Source: Nocardia niwae NBRC 108934 = DSM 45340 (GTDB taxonomy: Bacteria > Actinomycetota > Actinomycetes > Mycobacteriales > Mycobacteriaceae). Taken from it: a stretch of 64,000 bases of DNA. The stretch covers positions 45,514 through 109,513 of the forward strand of contig NZ_BDCK01000028.1 in NCBI RefSeq assembly GCF_001613465.1. The letters run 5' to 3'. Under the pieces are notes generated by a model. The model did not search any database and had not been told where the DNA came from. It worked only from the letters and a program-made list of their open reading frames with translations. A program made the translations under genes and the position numbers. Below, piece after piece: positions 36,845 through 45,880 of this stretch (positions are counted from its first letter, which is position 1; every line of letters begins with the position of its first letter).

Positions 36845-38236
36845 TCACCGGTGCGCGCGCCACTCGGCTATCGCCTGCCCGATCTCGGTTGCCGGGGGCT
36901 CCTGGTAGAGCCACTCACGGGCGAGGCGATGCCAATTGTTGGTCACTCGTAATCGGCCGAGCACGGCGAAGGTGAACAGGTCCGCGCGGCGGGAGAAGAC
37001 GTGCTCCGGCGGCAGCGACTGATGCCGCATCCCACGGAACTCGGCGGCTCGCGGGTCGACCGCGAGGATCACGGCGCCGGTGGCGACGTCGGGAGTGATG
37101 GTGATCTCCTCGTCGAGCAGATGCCAGCCCGCCGCGGCCCATACATAGTCGAGGCATTCCTGTGTGGTGACGCCCGCTTCCGGGTCGATGATGCCCCGTC
37201 CCACCCACGCCTCGTACAGGTCGTCGGCGCGATGTTCCCCGGCCGCACGCAGGCACGAGCGCTCGAAATCGACATGCACCGGGTCCATGCGGTCGTAGAG
37301 CCCGAAATCCACGAAGGCCAGCCGTCCGTCGTCCGCGAGCAGGATGTTCCCCGGATGTGGATCACCGCAGAATTCGTTGTCGCAGAACAGCGAACTGATG
37401 TAGAAGCGGTAGATCAATTCCCCGAGCCGGTCGCGCTCGGCCCCGGGCAGATCCCGGATCTGCTGGAAGCTTCTGCCCTCGACGAACTCGGTCACGAGAA
37501 CCTTTCTCGTGCAGTGCTCTTCGATGCTGTCGGGCACCATGATGAACGGATGATCGCGGTAGCGCGAAGCCACCCGGTGCTGGGTCCTGGCTTCGCGTGG
37601 GTAGTCGAGTTCGTTGCCGATGTTGCGGGCGATCTCCTCCAGCACGGCGCTGTCGGCAGCGCTGGGCAGGATGGATTTCCACAGCTTGCTGAGCACTTCC
37701 AGATTGCGCATGTCCGCGTGGATGGCCTCGTCCACGCCCGGGTATTGGACCTTGACCGCGACGGTGCGCCCGTCGTGCAGCCGTGCCCGGTATACCTGCC
37801 CGATCGACGCCGCCGCGATCGGTGTCTCGTCGAATTCGGCGAAGATTCGCGCCGGTGGCCCGAGATCGTCCTCGATGACCTTCAGCATCGCCGCGAACGG
37901 CACCACCGGAGCTCGGTCGCACAATTCGGCCAGTTTGGTGCGGAACAGCTCTCGATGCGATGGCGGAATGAGATCGACGTCCAGCACCGACAACATCTGG
38001 CCCAGCTTCATCGCCGCGCCTTTCATGCTGCCGAGCACCGTGACCAGCTGCTGCGCCGTGGTCAGCGTGGAACGTTCGGCGAGTACCCGCCGGGCTTCCT
38101 CGGTTCTGCCGACCATCGACAACCGGGCTCCGACACCGCGGACGGCTTGCCCCGCCGCCATTCTGCCCAGCCGGCCGCCCCTGGCCAAACGTCCTTTGGG
38201 CACTCGATCTGCCACCGCATGCACCTCCGTGAGCAT
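36845..38236 (-). CDS. ABC1/UbiB-family atypical kinase
   Basis: 463 residues. The family hallmarks are present: the KxGQ motif GAAMKLGQMLSV, the alanine-rich loop AAASIGQVYRA replacing a glycine-rich loop, the VAIP-type Lys in VAVKVQYPG, and catalytic GDPHPGNILL with metal-binding VDFGLYD. UbiB/ADCK proteins act in quinone biosynthesis and lipid homeostasis, probably as ATPases. There is no C-terminal membrane helix of the UbiB type. Followed upstream by the PucR gene on the same strand (73 bases), so possibly cotranscribed. Confidence 0.88.
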   Translation of the reverse strand: MLTEVHAVADRVPKGRLARGGRLGRMAAGQAVRGVGARLSMVGRTEEARRVLAERSTLTTAQQLVTVLGSMKGAAMKLGQMLSVLDVDLIPPSHRELFRTKLAELCDRAPVVPFAAMLKVIEDDLGPPARIFAEFDETPIAAASIGQVYRARLHDGRTVAVKVQYPGVDEAIHADMRNLEVLSKLWKSILPSAADSAVLEEIARNIGNELDYPREARTQHRVASRYRDHPFIMVPDSIEEHCTRKVLVTEFVEGRSFQQIRDLPGAERDRLGELIYRFYISSLFCDNEFCGDPHPGNILLADDGRLAFVDFGLYDRMDPVHVDFERSCLRAAGEHRADDLYEAWVGRGIIDPEAGVTTQECLDYVWAAAGWHLLDEEITITPDVATGAVILAVDPRAAEFRGMRHQSLPPEHVFSRRADLFTFAVLGRLRVTNNWHRLAREWLYQEPPATEIGQAIAEWRAHR

Positions 38237-38309
38237 CCGCGGCGTATGTCACACGAGCGGAGATTGTCGGCACTTCGAAGCCGGTTGTCGAGTGCCGATA
38301 GCGCCGGGC

Positions 38310-39554
38310 TCAGCGCGCGGCCAATCGCCGGATCTCGGCTTGCGGCCGTTCGGCGCCGCCATTGGTCCAGATGATCAATGCCGAGTGCAGGTACCACAGT
38401 CCTCGTGCGTCGGAGGGGTCCAGACCGGTGAGTTCCGCGATTCGTCGTAGCCGGTAATCGACGGTGTTCGGATGCACATTCAGCCGCCGAGCGGTGCGCT
38501 GGCGATTCAATTCGTTGCCGATGTGAATCCTGAGCGTCTCCACCAGATCGGGATAATCCATCAGCGGCGCGAGCTGGGTGCCCAGGACATCGCGGCCGAT
38601 GCCCGGGCGAGTCAGCTGATATTGGAGCGCCAGCTCGGTGAATCTGTACACGCCGGGTCCGTGTCCGAGTTGTTCGACCGTGTCGAGCAACTCGTGGGCC
38701 TGCACAGCGGCGGCGGCGACCTGGTGCGGGTCGGCGGGGACGACCGTGGCGGTGATCGGCACGCGCGCCGCGTGCGAGAGTTTGTCGACCACGGCATCCA
38801 GATCGGGTGCGCCGGAGCGGGTGGCGGGGATGAGGATCGTTCCTCCGTCCACCGAGAGCAGCGACAGGGCTTGGCCGTCGAACAGATCGGCGAGGCCGGA
38901 CTGCAGACGGCGGAGTTTACGCCGCGCGACGACTTGGCCATCGAGCTGGGGAAGGCTCTCGTCGGGATGCGCCGGTATCGCGACGGCGAGCACCATGTAG
39001 GTATCCGCGATCGGTATGCCGGATTCGCGCGCCATCGCCGAGGTCGCATGACCGCCCAGCAGCGCGGAGGTCAGTGTGAGCACCGCGGTTCGGTCTTCGG
39101 CCGCACCGGCTTTGCATTCCCGCACATAGGCTTTGCCGATCGTCGCGGTGATCAGGCTCAGCAACTCGAGCGTGGCGGCGGTGCCGGAGACGATGTCGAC
39201 GCGATCCGAGGCGCTCTTCTCGGCGAACAGCAGCTCCAGGCCGAACTTGAATCCCACATGAACCGTATGAAGGATCGCGTCGATGGAGATTCCTTGCCGA
39301 GCCCACGCCGCTGCCGCGGTCAACAGGCCCTCGGTGCGGTCGACCGAAGCCTGCCCGCTCAACCGCTGACCAGCCCACTCCAGGCACATCCGGACCACCG
39401 CGGGGATCGTCGCGTCGGCTGGGCCGCCCGGCAGGACGGCGGAATCCTTCAGGTGCCGCACGATCTTCCTGGTCACCGCGTCGGTGTCGCGCAGAGGTGA
39501 CCGCACCGGCCGCGCCGTATCCGGTTCGAAGTGGGCGATTCTGCCGATCGTCAC
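38310..39554 (-). CDS. PucR-family transcriptional regulator
   Basis: 414 residues. An N-terminal helical region (RsbRD-like, with IDAILHTVHVGFKFGLELLF), a central GGDEF-like domain typical of the group (YMVLAVAIPAHPDE ... SLLSVDGGTILIPA) and the C-terminal PucR HTH (LVETLRIHIGNELNRQRTARRLNVHPNTVDYRLRRIAELTGLD). These regulators control catabolic or lipid genes in actinobacteria. It probably shares a transcript with the ABC1 kinase downstream. Confidence 0.9.
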   Translation of the reverse strand: MTIGRIAHFEPDTARPVRSPLRDTDAVTRKIVRHLKDSAVLPGGPADATIPAVVRMCLEWAGQRLSGQASVDRTEGLLTAAAAWARQGISIDAILHTVHVGFKFGLELLFAEKSASDRVDIVSGTAATLELLSLITATIGKAYVRECKAGAAEDRTAVLTLTSALLGGHATSAMARESGIPIADTYMVLAVAIPAHPDESLPQLDGQVVARRKLRRLQSGLADLFDGQALSLLSVDGGTILIPATRSGAPDLDAVVDKLSHAARVPITATVVPADPHQVAAAAVQAHELLDTVEQLGHGPGVYRFTELALQYQLTRPGIGRDVLGTQLAPLMDYPDLVETLRIHIGNELNRQRTARRLNVHPNTVDYRLRRIAELTGLDPSDARGLWYLHSALIIWTNGGAERPQAEIRRLAAR

Positions 39555-39786
39555 GGGTGACCTCCTCGTCGCCGTCGAGCCACGGTTTCGTCGGACCCGC
39601 CTCCCCCGCTGTCCGCTCCGTCAAACGGTAAACCGCACGACAACTCAGCTGCTACTCCTCTTTCGACACCCTCCGGACACCCGCTGGAAAGGAAACGGAC
39701 CAGCAAAAACAACGAGCTACTGTCCGATTCGGGAAGCTGCACGCCCCCAGATACATGACCAGGTGCTCACTTTTGCGGAGAGGATT

Positions 39787-40440
39787 TCATACGGCCGCGG
39801 CGCGCGCCTCGGCCTCCATCCATGCCCCGATCATCCGCCCCGTCATCTCGATCGCCTCCCTGCGCGCGCCACTGTCGACCTCGAGCGCCGACGCGCGCAG
39901 CACTGCCGCGAAGCCGGTGTTGATGATGACGAACGTCATCACGTCGTACCGGTGGTCGTCGCCCGGACCGAGCACCTGGATCAGCATCACCTTGACCAGC
40001 AGGCGAAGCCGCGGCTCGAATTCGGGGATCCCGCTGCTGTAGAACTGCACTCCCGCCACGAGCGCGCGCACCAACTTCGCGTTGGCCACCAACTCCTCGG
40101 TGATGACCTCGAGGATTTCGGTGACGATCTGCTGCACGGGCTTGCCCGACAGGTCGAACACGCGCTGGGTGAAGCGCCGCTCGACCGTTTCGAGCAACCG
40201 CTCGAGCAGTTCGTCCACCAGGACCGCCCGGTCGGCGAAGTACCGGTAGACCGTGCCGATACTGACACCGGCCTCCGCCGCGATCCGGTTCGTCGAGGTA
40301 TCGGCGATACCGCGCTCACCGAACAACCGCGCGGCGGTATCCAGAATGTGCTCCCTCGTCGCCTTCGCCCGCTCCTGAGTCGGACGACGACGTTGGCCGA
40401 CAGCCTTCGGCGGCACCACACCCTCCCGCTCCACAACCAA
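39787..40440 (-). CDS. TetR-family regulator
   Basis: 217 residues. HTH: RRPTQERAKATREHILDTAARLFGERGIADTSTNRIAAEAGVSIGTVYRYFADRAVLVDELL. The C-terminal helices (LVRALVAGVQFYSSGIPEFEPRLR) resemble the large group of TetR proteins tied to fatty acid or xenobiotic genes. It is monocistronic, with about 230 bases of non-coding DNA downstream and 180 upstream; no palindrome stood out near its start. Target unknown. Confidence 0.88.
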   Translation of the reverse strand: MVVEREGVVPPKAVGQRRRPTQERAKATREHILDTAARLFGERGIADTSTNRIAAEAGVSIGTVYRYFADRAVLVDELLERLLETVERRFTQRVFDLSGKPVQQIVTEILEVITEELVANAKLVRALVAGVQFYSSGIPEFEPRLRLLVKVMLIQVLGPGDDHRYDVMTFVIINTGFAAVLRASALEVDSGARREAIEMTGRMIGAWMEAEARAAAV

Positions 40441-40617
40441 AACTGAGCGGCGCTCATCTTAGCCGGAGCGAAGGGCGTCTCGATATGCGAATTCTCGGAA
40501 ACGGTGATCTCGCCGACGAATCCCGCCGGGCCGGTCACCACTGCCCGGCACGGCCTCCCCTGCGGCCGGCTCGATCAGCCCGACGCAGTGCCTGGCCGCC
40601 GCCGGGATGGACTTCTT

Positions 40618-41121
40618 TCATCGCGCGGAAGTCTCCGGCCCCAGTCCGGACGGTCGCCGGACTCGAGTTTCGTCTGTTCCAGGCGCCTGGCCGGTGAGAC
40701 GTCCGGTCCGGCTCATCCCGAGGACCATCGAGCCCAGGCCGAGCAGCAGCGCCAGCGCGCCGGTGACGACGTTGTTCCAGATCGTCGATGTGGTATCGAC
40801 GTCACCGCTGACAACCCAAGGGGCGAGAATCGCCCAGAGGCCGATCAGGGGTGCGGCCCACACGATGCCGTGCGTTCGCCCGTATACCGAGGCGAATCCG
40901 AGGGCCAACATCGCCAGCGCGATCCCGCAGACGAGGTTGTTGACGGTCAAGGTCGAGAACCCGTTGAACCCGACGACCCACGGAGAGATCGCGAGATACA
41001 GCCCGGTCAAGAACAGCAACCCGGTGACCGCCTGAGCGTCCGGCGCCTCCGAAGCACGCTCGTACTTCTCGCGCAGCTCCACGATGTCGGGATGCCGACT
41101 CATCATGGTTTCACTACTCAT
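40618..41121 (-). CDS. SPW-repeat membrane protein
   Basis: 167 residues from the ATG at 41121, where GAAGGGTGG stands at the right distance; a GTG four codons upstream is less likely. Four membrane helices carry two SPW motifs (LAISPWVVGF and AILAPWVVSG), the family signature. A soluble N-terminal helix (HPDIVELREKYERA) precedes them. Function of SPW proteins is unknown. It stands between a TetR regulator and an MFS transporter, all on the minus strand but widely spaced. Confidence 0.88.
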   Translation of the reverse strand: MSSETMMSRHPDIVELREKYERASEAPDAQAVTGLLFLTGLYLAISPWVVGFNGFSTLTVNNLVCGIALAMLALGFASVYGRTHGIVWAAPLIGLWAILAPWVVSGDVDTTSTIWNNVVTGALALLLGLGSMVLGMSRTGRLTGQAPGTDETRVRRPSGLGPETSAR

Positions 41122-41292
41122 GTTGTCCACCACCCTTCAGACGAAGTGGCGAATCGAAGCTCTCGAGCCGCACGGCCCGCTCGGTCGTGGAAGGCGGCCC
41201 GGGGCACGCCACTCACCCGTACGTCATTTTACCGGTGCGCCGCCACCGCAGCGTGGTGCAACTGATCGATGCACCGAGCGGCCGAGGAGACG

Positions 41293-42597
41293 CTAGCGCT
41301 GCTCGCCGCCGCCACGCCTCCGGAGGAGCTGCGGTGACCGGCCCACCTCATCAGCGCGCTGGACGACGCGGCCGTCCTGCCGCAAGCCGGGTGAGTGGGT
41401 GTCACGCCGCGGCAGCAAGAACGGCGTGGCGAGGAGCAGGAGGCCGGCCAGTGCTATCGCCGCACGCGGCCCGGTGAGTCGAGCCAGGAGTCCCCACGAC
41501 ACAGTGAGCGCGGCGATGCCGAGGCTGCCGGTGATCGACCAGGCGGCGAGGACGCGCGCCTGACGGTCGGCGTCGACGTTGCGCAACCGGTAGGCGGCGA
41601 AGACGGAATTGAAGAGGCTCACGCAGACGATCAGCCCGAATTCGGTGAATATCACGATCACGAGCCCGGCCACGCCCGGCTGGATGAACGCGAGCCCCAC
41701 AGGCCAGCAGGCGCGTAGCGTGCCGAAGGCTCGCAGCACCACCTGTTCGCCCCAGCGGGATACGACTCGGCGGGCGAGGCGTGACCCGATCAGGCCGCCG
41801 AGACAGGGAACGGCGAAAGCCAGCCCGTACTCCCAGACCGGAAACCGCAACTCGGCGAGCATCAGCACCGACAACAGCGGCTCCGCGGCCATGATCAGCC
41901 CGTTGACCAGAACGGTGTTGAGGAAGAGCGGACGCAGCGTGTCGTGGGTCAGGAGGTATCGCCACCCCTCGGCGATGTCGCTCCATCGACGCGTCCGGAC
42001 CGCCCGCGGGGCCGGGGGCCGCTCGGGATCCCGGATGGCGGTGAGGCCGAGCGCCGAGAGGAGGTAGCTCGCCGCGTCTACCGCAATGGTCGTCACCGGC
42101 CCCAGCAGCCCGATGGCGGCGCCGCCGACCGGCGGCCCGAGGACGGTGGCCGACCAGGTGGTGGACTCGAAACGACTGGTGGCCAGCAGAAGCCGATCGG
42201 CGGGGACGATGGTCTTCAGGTAGGCGCCACTGGCGGCGGTGAACGCGATCTTCGCTGCCGCGGCGACGATGGCGACCAGGAGAAGTTGCGCGAAGGTCAG
42301 CACACCCCGCCAGTAGGCGAACGGTATGGAGGCCAATGCCGCGAACCGGACGACGTCCATGGCGATCATGACCGGCCGCTTGGCGCGGAACTCCATCCAC
42401 GGCCCGAGCGGAACCGCCAGCAGCGCGCCGATCGCGAGTCCGGCGGACGACAGAACCGCCACCTCCGCCGAACCCGCGTTCAGCACCGTGATGGCGACGA
42501 CCGAGAACGCCCCGAACCCGAGTCCGGTCCCATAGGCGCTGACCGCGTAGGAGGCCCACAACCATCCGAACGATCGCCCGAGATTCGAACTCGACAT
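41293..42597 (-). CDS. MFS transporter, macrolide-efflux-like
   Basis: 434 residues from the ATG at 42597 (MSSSNLGRSFGWLWASYAVS); the longer frame to 42753 adds a basic unlikely leader. Twelve hydrophobic segments; motif-A-like GPWMEFRAKRPVMIAMD after helix 2. Resembles the MefA/enterobactin-exporter (DHA3) branch that exports small hydrophobic molecules. No regulator is directly attached; the divergent three-gene RHH operon starts 200 bases away. Substrate unknown. Confidence 0.82.
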   Translation of the reverse strand: MSSSNLGRSFGWLWASYAVSAYGTGLGFGAFSVVAITVLNAGSAEVAVLSSAGLAIGALLAVPLGPWMEFRAKRPVMIAMDVVRFAALASIPFAYWRGVLTFAQLLLVAIVAAAAKIAFTAASGAYLKTIVPADRLLLATSRFESTTWSATVLGPPVGGAAIGLLGPVTTIAVDAASYLLSALGLTAIRDPERPPAPRAVRTRRWSDIAEGWRYLLTHDTLRPLFLNTVLVNGLIMAAEPLLSVLMLAELRFPVWEYGLAFAVPCLGGLIGSRLARRVVSRWGEQVVLRAFGTLRACWPVGLAFIQPGVAGLVIVIFTEFGLIVCVSLFNSVFAAYRLRNVDADRQARVLAAWSITGSLGIAALTVSWGLLARLTGPRAAIALAGLLLLATPFLLPRRDTHSPGLRQDGRVVQRADEVGRSPQLLRRRGGGEQR

Positions 42598-42770
42598 ATC
42601 CGGCACCCGCTTCCCGTGAACAGCCTTGCAATGTCCGGGGATTGAACCCGGTCGAGGGGCATCGGCACCAACAACGGATCGCCGGAAACCACAACTGATC
42701 GTTGTGGACGCAGGCCGTTGCCTTCGCACCGAAGCGGAGCGGACTTCGCACACCTGGAGTCCTAGCGGAT

Positions 42771-42791
42771 AGCATGCTAACTTGCTAGCAT
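42771..42791 (+). promoter_or_regulatory. Double palindrome and -10 of the RHH operon
   Basis: AGCATGCT (42771-42778) and TGCTAGCA (42783-42790) have centres 12 bases apart. The second overlaps the -10 TAGCAT (42786-42791), which stands six bases before the GTG at 42798. Adjacent short palindromes are how ribbon-helix-helix dimers of dimers bind, so autorepression is likely. Confidence 0.55.
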
Positions 42792-42797
42792 CACCTC

Positions 42798-42965
42798 GTG
42801 GGTGAGGAAGTGAAGCAGTTCAACGTCTACCTGCCGATCGAACTGATCAAGCAGGTCAAATTTCGGGCGATCGAGTCGGAAATGTCGTTGTCGGCGCTGG
42901 TGACCGCCGCGCTGCGCGCCTATCTCGACGACGAACCGAACGCACCGTCAGGAGAGGATCGATAA
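42798..42965 (+). CDS. Ribbon-helix-helix DNA-binding protein
   Basis: 55 residues (VGEEVKQFNVYLPIELIKQV ...). Beta strand KQFNVYLP followed by helices IELIKQVKFRAIESE and SLSALVTAALRAYLDD is the CopG/Arc-type ribbon-helix-helix fold, as in many antitoxins. No toxin partner is present: the next gene (VOC protein) starts one base inside the stop codon (TAATG), so the two are translationally coupled. It probably regulates its own operon via the palindromes at 42771-42790. Confidence 0.8.
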   Translation: MGEEVKQFNVYLPIELIKQVKFRAIESEMSLSALVTAALRAYLDDEPNAPSGEDR

Positions 42966-43306
42966 TGACCACCGAGGGCATCGAGGCCGTGTTCCTGGAG
43001 ACCCACAACTGGGGCCGGATGGCGAAATTCCTGCAGGGGGTGGGATTCACGGTCGAGTTCGAGACCGATCACCACTCCGGCCAGTTCCGCAACGGTGACG
43101 GCCCCTACGTCTTCGTCGCCGAGGTGCCGGAGTCGCAGCCCGCACGCACCCGACTTGTGCTGAAGGTCGCGAGCGCCGAGGAGCGTCCGGGCGAGGGCGT
43201 CGAGATCGTCACCGGCTTCGAGCCGACCCACTACGGGACCCAGGAAATGACCGTCCACGACCCCGACGGACGGGCGTGGAGCCTGCAGGCGCCGGGCAAG
43301 GAGTAA
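42965..43306 (+). CDS. VOC/glyoxalase-fold protein
   Basis: 113 residues, one glyoxalase/bleomycin-resistance domain: GIEAVFLETHNWGRMAKFLQGVGFTVEFETDHHSG ... QEMTVHDPDGRAWSLQAPG, with a metal-site-like His/Glu pattern that is only partly conserved. VOC proteins can be lyases, dioxygenases or drug-binding immunity proteins. Coupled to the RHH gene before it, with three bases before the methyltransferase after it, so it belongs to a compact operon. Substrate unknown. Confidence 0.85.
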   Translation: MTTEGIEAVFLETHNWGRMAKFLQGVGFTVEFETDHHSGQFRNGDGPYVFVAEVPESQPARTRLVLKVASAEERPGEGVEIVTGFEPTHYGTQEMTVHDPDGRAWSLQAPGKE

Positions 43307-43309
43307 GCA

Positions 43310-44161
43310 GTGGCACACGAGACCCTCACTCCGGACAGCACCGCGGTCCGGGTTGCACTATGGCGCGCGATACATGTCCTGGACGACGCGCCCCCGCACG
43401 TGTTCGACGACCGCGTCGGCCTGCGCCTGGCCGCTCCGGAGGACGGCTGGCGGCAGCGCCCGGACATGGAACCGCACACCACCGCACCGATGCGCGCCGG
43501 AATAGTCTCGCGCGCACGTTTTCTCGAGGATCTGCTCGCCGAGCAGGCGCAGCGCGGCGTGGATCAGTACGTCGTGCTCGGCGCCGGGCTGGACACCTTC
43601 GCGCAGCGCAGGCCCGACCTCGCCGCACGATTCACCGTCTTCGAGGTCGATCAGCCCGGCCCGCAGGCATGGAAACGGCAGCGGCTCACCGAACTCGGCT
43701 TCGACATACCGCCGTGGCTGCGGCTGGTGCCGGTCGACTTCGAGGTGGACGCGTGGTGGCAGCGGCTGCTCGAAGCCGGCTTCGATCCCACCCGCCCGGC
43801 GCTGGTCGCCTCTGCCGGTGTCTCGATGTATCTGACTCGCGAGGCGAACATCGCGACGCTGCGACAATTGTCGACGCTCGCGCCGGGCTCCACCCTGGCC
43901 ACCACATTCCTGCTGCCGCTCGAACTGGTCGACCCCGACGAGCAGCGACTGCGCCGGTTCGCCGAAGAAGGCGCCCGCCGCTCCGGCACCCCCTTCCTCA
44001 GCTTCTTCCGGCCCGGCGACTTGGTGCGGCTGGCCCGGGACGCCGGGTTCCCCGCCGCCCGGCACATCTCCGCAGCGGAGCTGACCGCCCGCTACTTCGC
44101 CGACCGCACCGACGGCTTGCGACCCGCCGAATCGGAGCAGATCGTCGTCGCGACAACCTGA
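43310..44161 (+). CDS. SAM-dependent methyltransferase, TIGR00027/LCMT type
   Basis: 283 residues. The pattern ALWRAIHVLDDAPPHVFDD, TAPMRAGIVSRARFLEDLL, YVVLGAGLDTFAQR (SAM-binding motif I), VFEVDQPGPQAWKRQRL and VASAGVSMYLT is that of the leucine-carboxyl-methyltransferase-like family expanded in mycobacteria and nocardiae (putative S-adenosyl-L-methionine-dependent methyltransferases). Acceptors are mostly unknown. Third gene of the RHH-VOC operon; starts three bases after the VOC stop. Confidence 0.92.
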   Translation: MAHETLTPDSTAVRVALWRAIHVLDDAPPHVFDDRVGLRLAAPEDGWRQRPDMEPHTTAPMRAGIVSRARFLEDLLAEQAQRGVDQYVVLGAGLDTFAQRRPDLAARFTVFEVDQPGPQAWKRQRLTELGFDIPPWLRLVPVDFEVDAWWQRLLEAGFDPTRPALVASAGVSMYLTREANIATLRQLSTLAPGSTLATTFLLPLELVDPDEQRLRRFAEEGARRSGTPFLSFFRPGDLVRLARDAGFPAARHISAAELTARYFADRTDGLRPAESEQIVVATT

Positions 44162-44273
44162 TCCCCAAGCACACGGGACCTTCGCGTTCACCGAGCCACA
44201 GCACAGCTCTGAGCACGGAGCCGGCTATTTTTCGCAGCCGCATGAGTTCTCGTGGGCGTGCTGAGGAAAGATG

Positions 44274-44696
44274 ATGCCCATGACCGCATCTCGACTGTTT
44301 CGTTCGTTGGTGGGTGCCGTGCCCGCGGTGCTCGCCGTCGTCAGCTTCACCGCGGCCGGAGGGGCCGCGACGGCCCAGGCCGCGCCCGGTATTCCTGGGG
44401 TACCCGGCGTGGTGCAACGCCTGCAGATCGCACCCGGCCAGAACGGCACCGAGGCCACCGGCAACGTCGCGCAGGGCAAGTCCGACAGCTACTCCATCGC
44501 CACGGCGCCGGGGCAGCGTCTGAGCTTCGACGTGAGCGGCAACGCCCGCGTCTCGGTGGCCCCGCTGATCGGGCCGCAGGTCGCGAACGAGGTCCCGCAC
44601 GCCGATCTGGTGGCCGACGGCAACGACTACCAGGTCGTCGTCTCCTCCGCCGACGGCGGGCCCGCCGGTTACACCTTGAAGGTCACCCTCGTCTGA
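44274..44696 (+). CDS. Secreted protein of unknown function
   Basis: 140 residues. Sec signal peptide MPMTASRLFRSLVGAVPAVLAVVSFTAAGGAATAQAA-P, cleavage after AQA. The mature part looks like a beta-sandwich: VQRLQIAPGQNGTEATGNVAQGKSDSYSIATAPGQRLSFDVSG ... DYQVVVSSADGGPAGYTLKVTL, similar to bacterial pre-peptidase C-terminal-like domains that bind surfaces. No cysteines. Ribosome-binding site GAGGAA at 44262; three ATGs (44271, 44274, 44280) compete for the start. Confidence 0.72.
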   Translation: MPMTASRLFRSLVGAVPAVLAVVSFTAAGGAATAQAAPGIPGVPGVVQRLQIAPGQNGTEATGNVAQGKSDSYSIATAPGQRLSFDVSGNARVSVAPLIGPQVANEVPHADLVADGNDYQVVVSSADGGPAGYTLKVTLV

Positions 44697-44853
44697 CGCT
44701 CGCTCGACTCCGCCTGCCGGCCTGACGTGTCACGACCGCCGGGCCGGCGGGCTGCTCGTCACCGCATGACGGACGCCATTCGCAGTCCCGCGACGTCGCA
44801 GTGCCGTTGGGCACACGAGGGCGAACAGCGGCGTACGGCCGAGATCTGCGCAC

Positions 44854-44859
44854 TATGGT
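44854..44859 (+). promoter_or_regulatory. -10 element of leaderless kinase gene
   Basis: TATGGT, six bases, then the ATG at 44866. Confidence 0.55.
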
Positions 44860-44865
44860 GGGGCG

Positions 44866-45822
44866 ATGCCGCTCGAACCAGGTGACCAGTTTGCGGGATT
44901 CGTCGTGCGAGCCCGGCTGGGGCACGGGGGCAGCAGCGAGGTGTATCTGGCCGAGGACCCGGAATGGTCGCGGCCGGTGTCACTGAAGATCCTCGGGCCG
45001 GAAGACAGCCGGTCGCCGGAGGCGCGCGCACGATTCGTGCACGAGTTCGACATCCTGTCGGCGCTGCGGCACCCCGACATCGTGCGGATGTACACGCACG
45101 GCGAAACCGACGGCAGGCTGTGGTCGGCCCACGAGTACGTGGCGGGCGCGACGGTGTCGACGTTGGTGCCCTCGCCGCATCGGCGCCCGGACCTGCGGCA
45201 GGTGCTCCACGTGCTGACCCATGTCGCGGCCGGTTTGGACTTCACGCACGCCAACGGCGTGGTCCATCTCGACGTGAAACCGGCGAACGTGCTGGTCGGG
45301 ACGGACGAACCGGCGACGGTGAAGATCTCCGACTTCGATTCGGCCCGATGGCTGCACCGGCCCGAGCCGCCGTTGGCCAGTCACGGGTTCGTCGTCGTAT
45401 CGGTTCCGTACGCCGCGCCGGAACTGCTGCGAGCGGACACGGTGTCCCCGGCGACGGACCAGTACGCGCTGGCCTGTTCGGCCGTCGAACTGCTCACCGG
45501 CCACACGCCGTTCTCCCGCGCGAACCTCATGGCGACCGCCGAGGCGCAACTCCACGAACCGCCCCCGCGGCTGGCCGGCCGCCACCGCTGGATCCCGCCC
45601 GAAGTCGACGTGATCCTGCACCGGTCGCTCGCGAAGGATCCCGCCGACCGCTACGACTCGTGCGCCGAGCCCATCCGCCTGCTCACCGAGGCTCTCCGCG
45701 ACGTCGACCCCCGCCCCCTCGCTCCCCTGTTGAACCGCTGGAAAGCGACCCGATCGCAACTGCTGAATGCCACCCTCGGACGGATCGGCGGCAAAGTCAC
45801 CTTCGGCTCCACCCCGAGGTAG
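44866..45822 (+). CDS. Ser/Thr protein kinase, soluble
   Basis: 318 residues. Complete Hanks-type kinase fold: glycine loop GHGGSSEV (19-26), Lys41 in VSLKIL, catalytic HLDVKPANVLV (Asp136, Asn141; HLD in place of HRD), DFDSA at 156 in place of DFG, APE in PYAAPELL, and DQYALACSAVELLTGHTPF. Unlike typical actinobacterial Pkn receptors it has no membrane helix or extracellular sensor, ending about 40 residues after the kinase domain with a basic helix. HLD and DFD suggest altered but possibly functional catalysis. Substrates unknown. Confidence 0.87.
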   Translation: MPLEPGDQFAGFVVRARLGHGGSSEVYLAEDPEWSRPVSLKILGPEDSRSPEARARFVHEFDILSALRHPDIVRMYTHGETDGRLWSAHEYVAGATVSTLVPSPHRRPDLRQVLHVLTHVAAGLDFTHANGVVHLDVKPANVLVGTDEPATVKISDFDSARWLHRPEPPLASHGFVVVSVPYAAPELLRADTVSPATDQYALACSAVELLTGHTPFSRANLMATAEAQLHEPPPRLAGRHRWIPPEVDVILHRSLAKDPADRYDSCAEPIRLLTEALRDVDPRPLAPLLNRWKATRSQLLNATLGRIGGKVTFGSTPR

Positions 45823-45880
45823 TGCGCATGATTTGCCGGTTTCCTTGCGAGGAGCCGGTGCCGCGGTCACGCTGAAAGGT

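Noticed and set aside
42798..43306. Toxin-antitoxin pair
   Set aside because: The RHH gene looks like an antitoxin, but its partner is a VOC-fold protein and the third gene a methyltransferase, not a known toxin.
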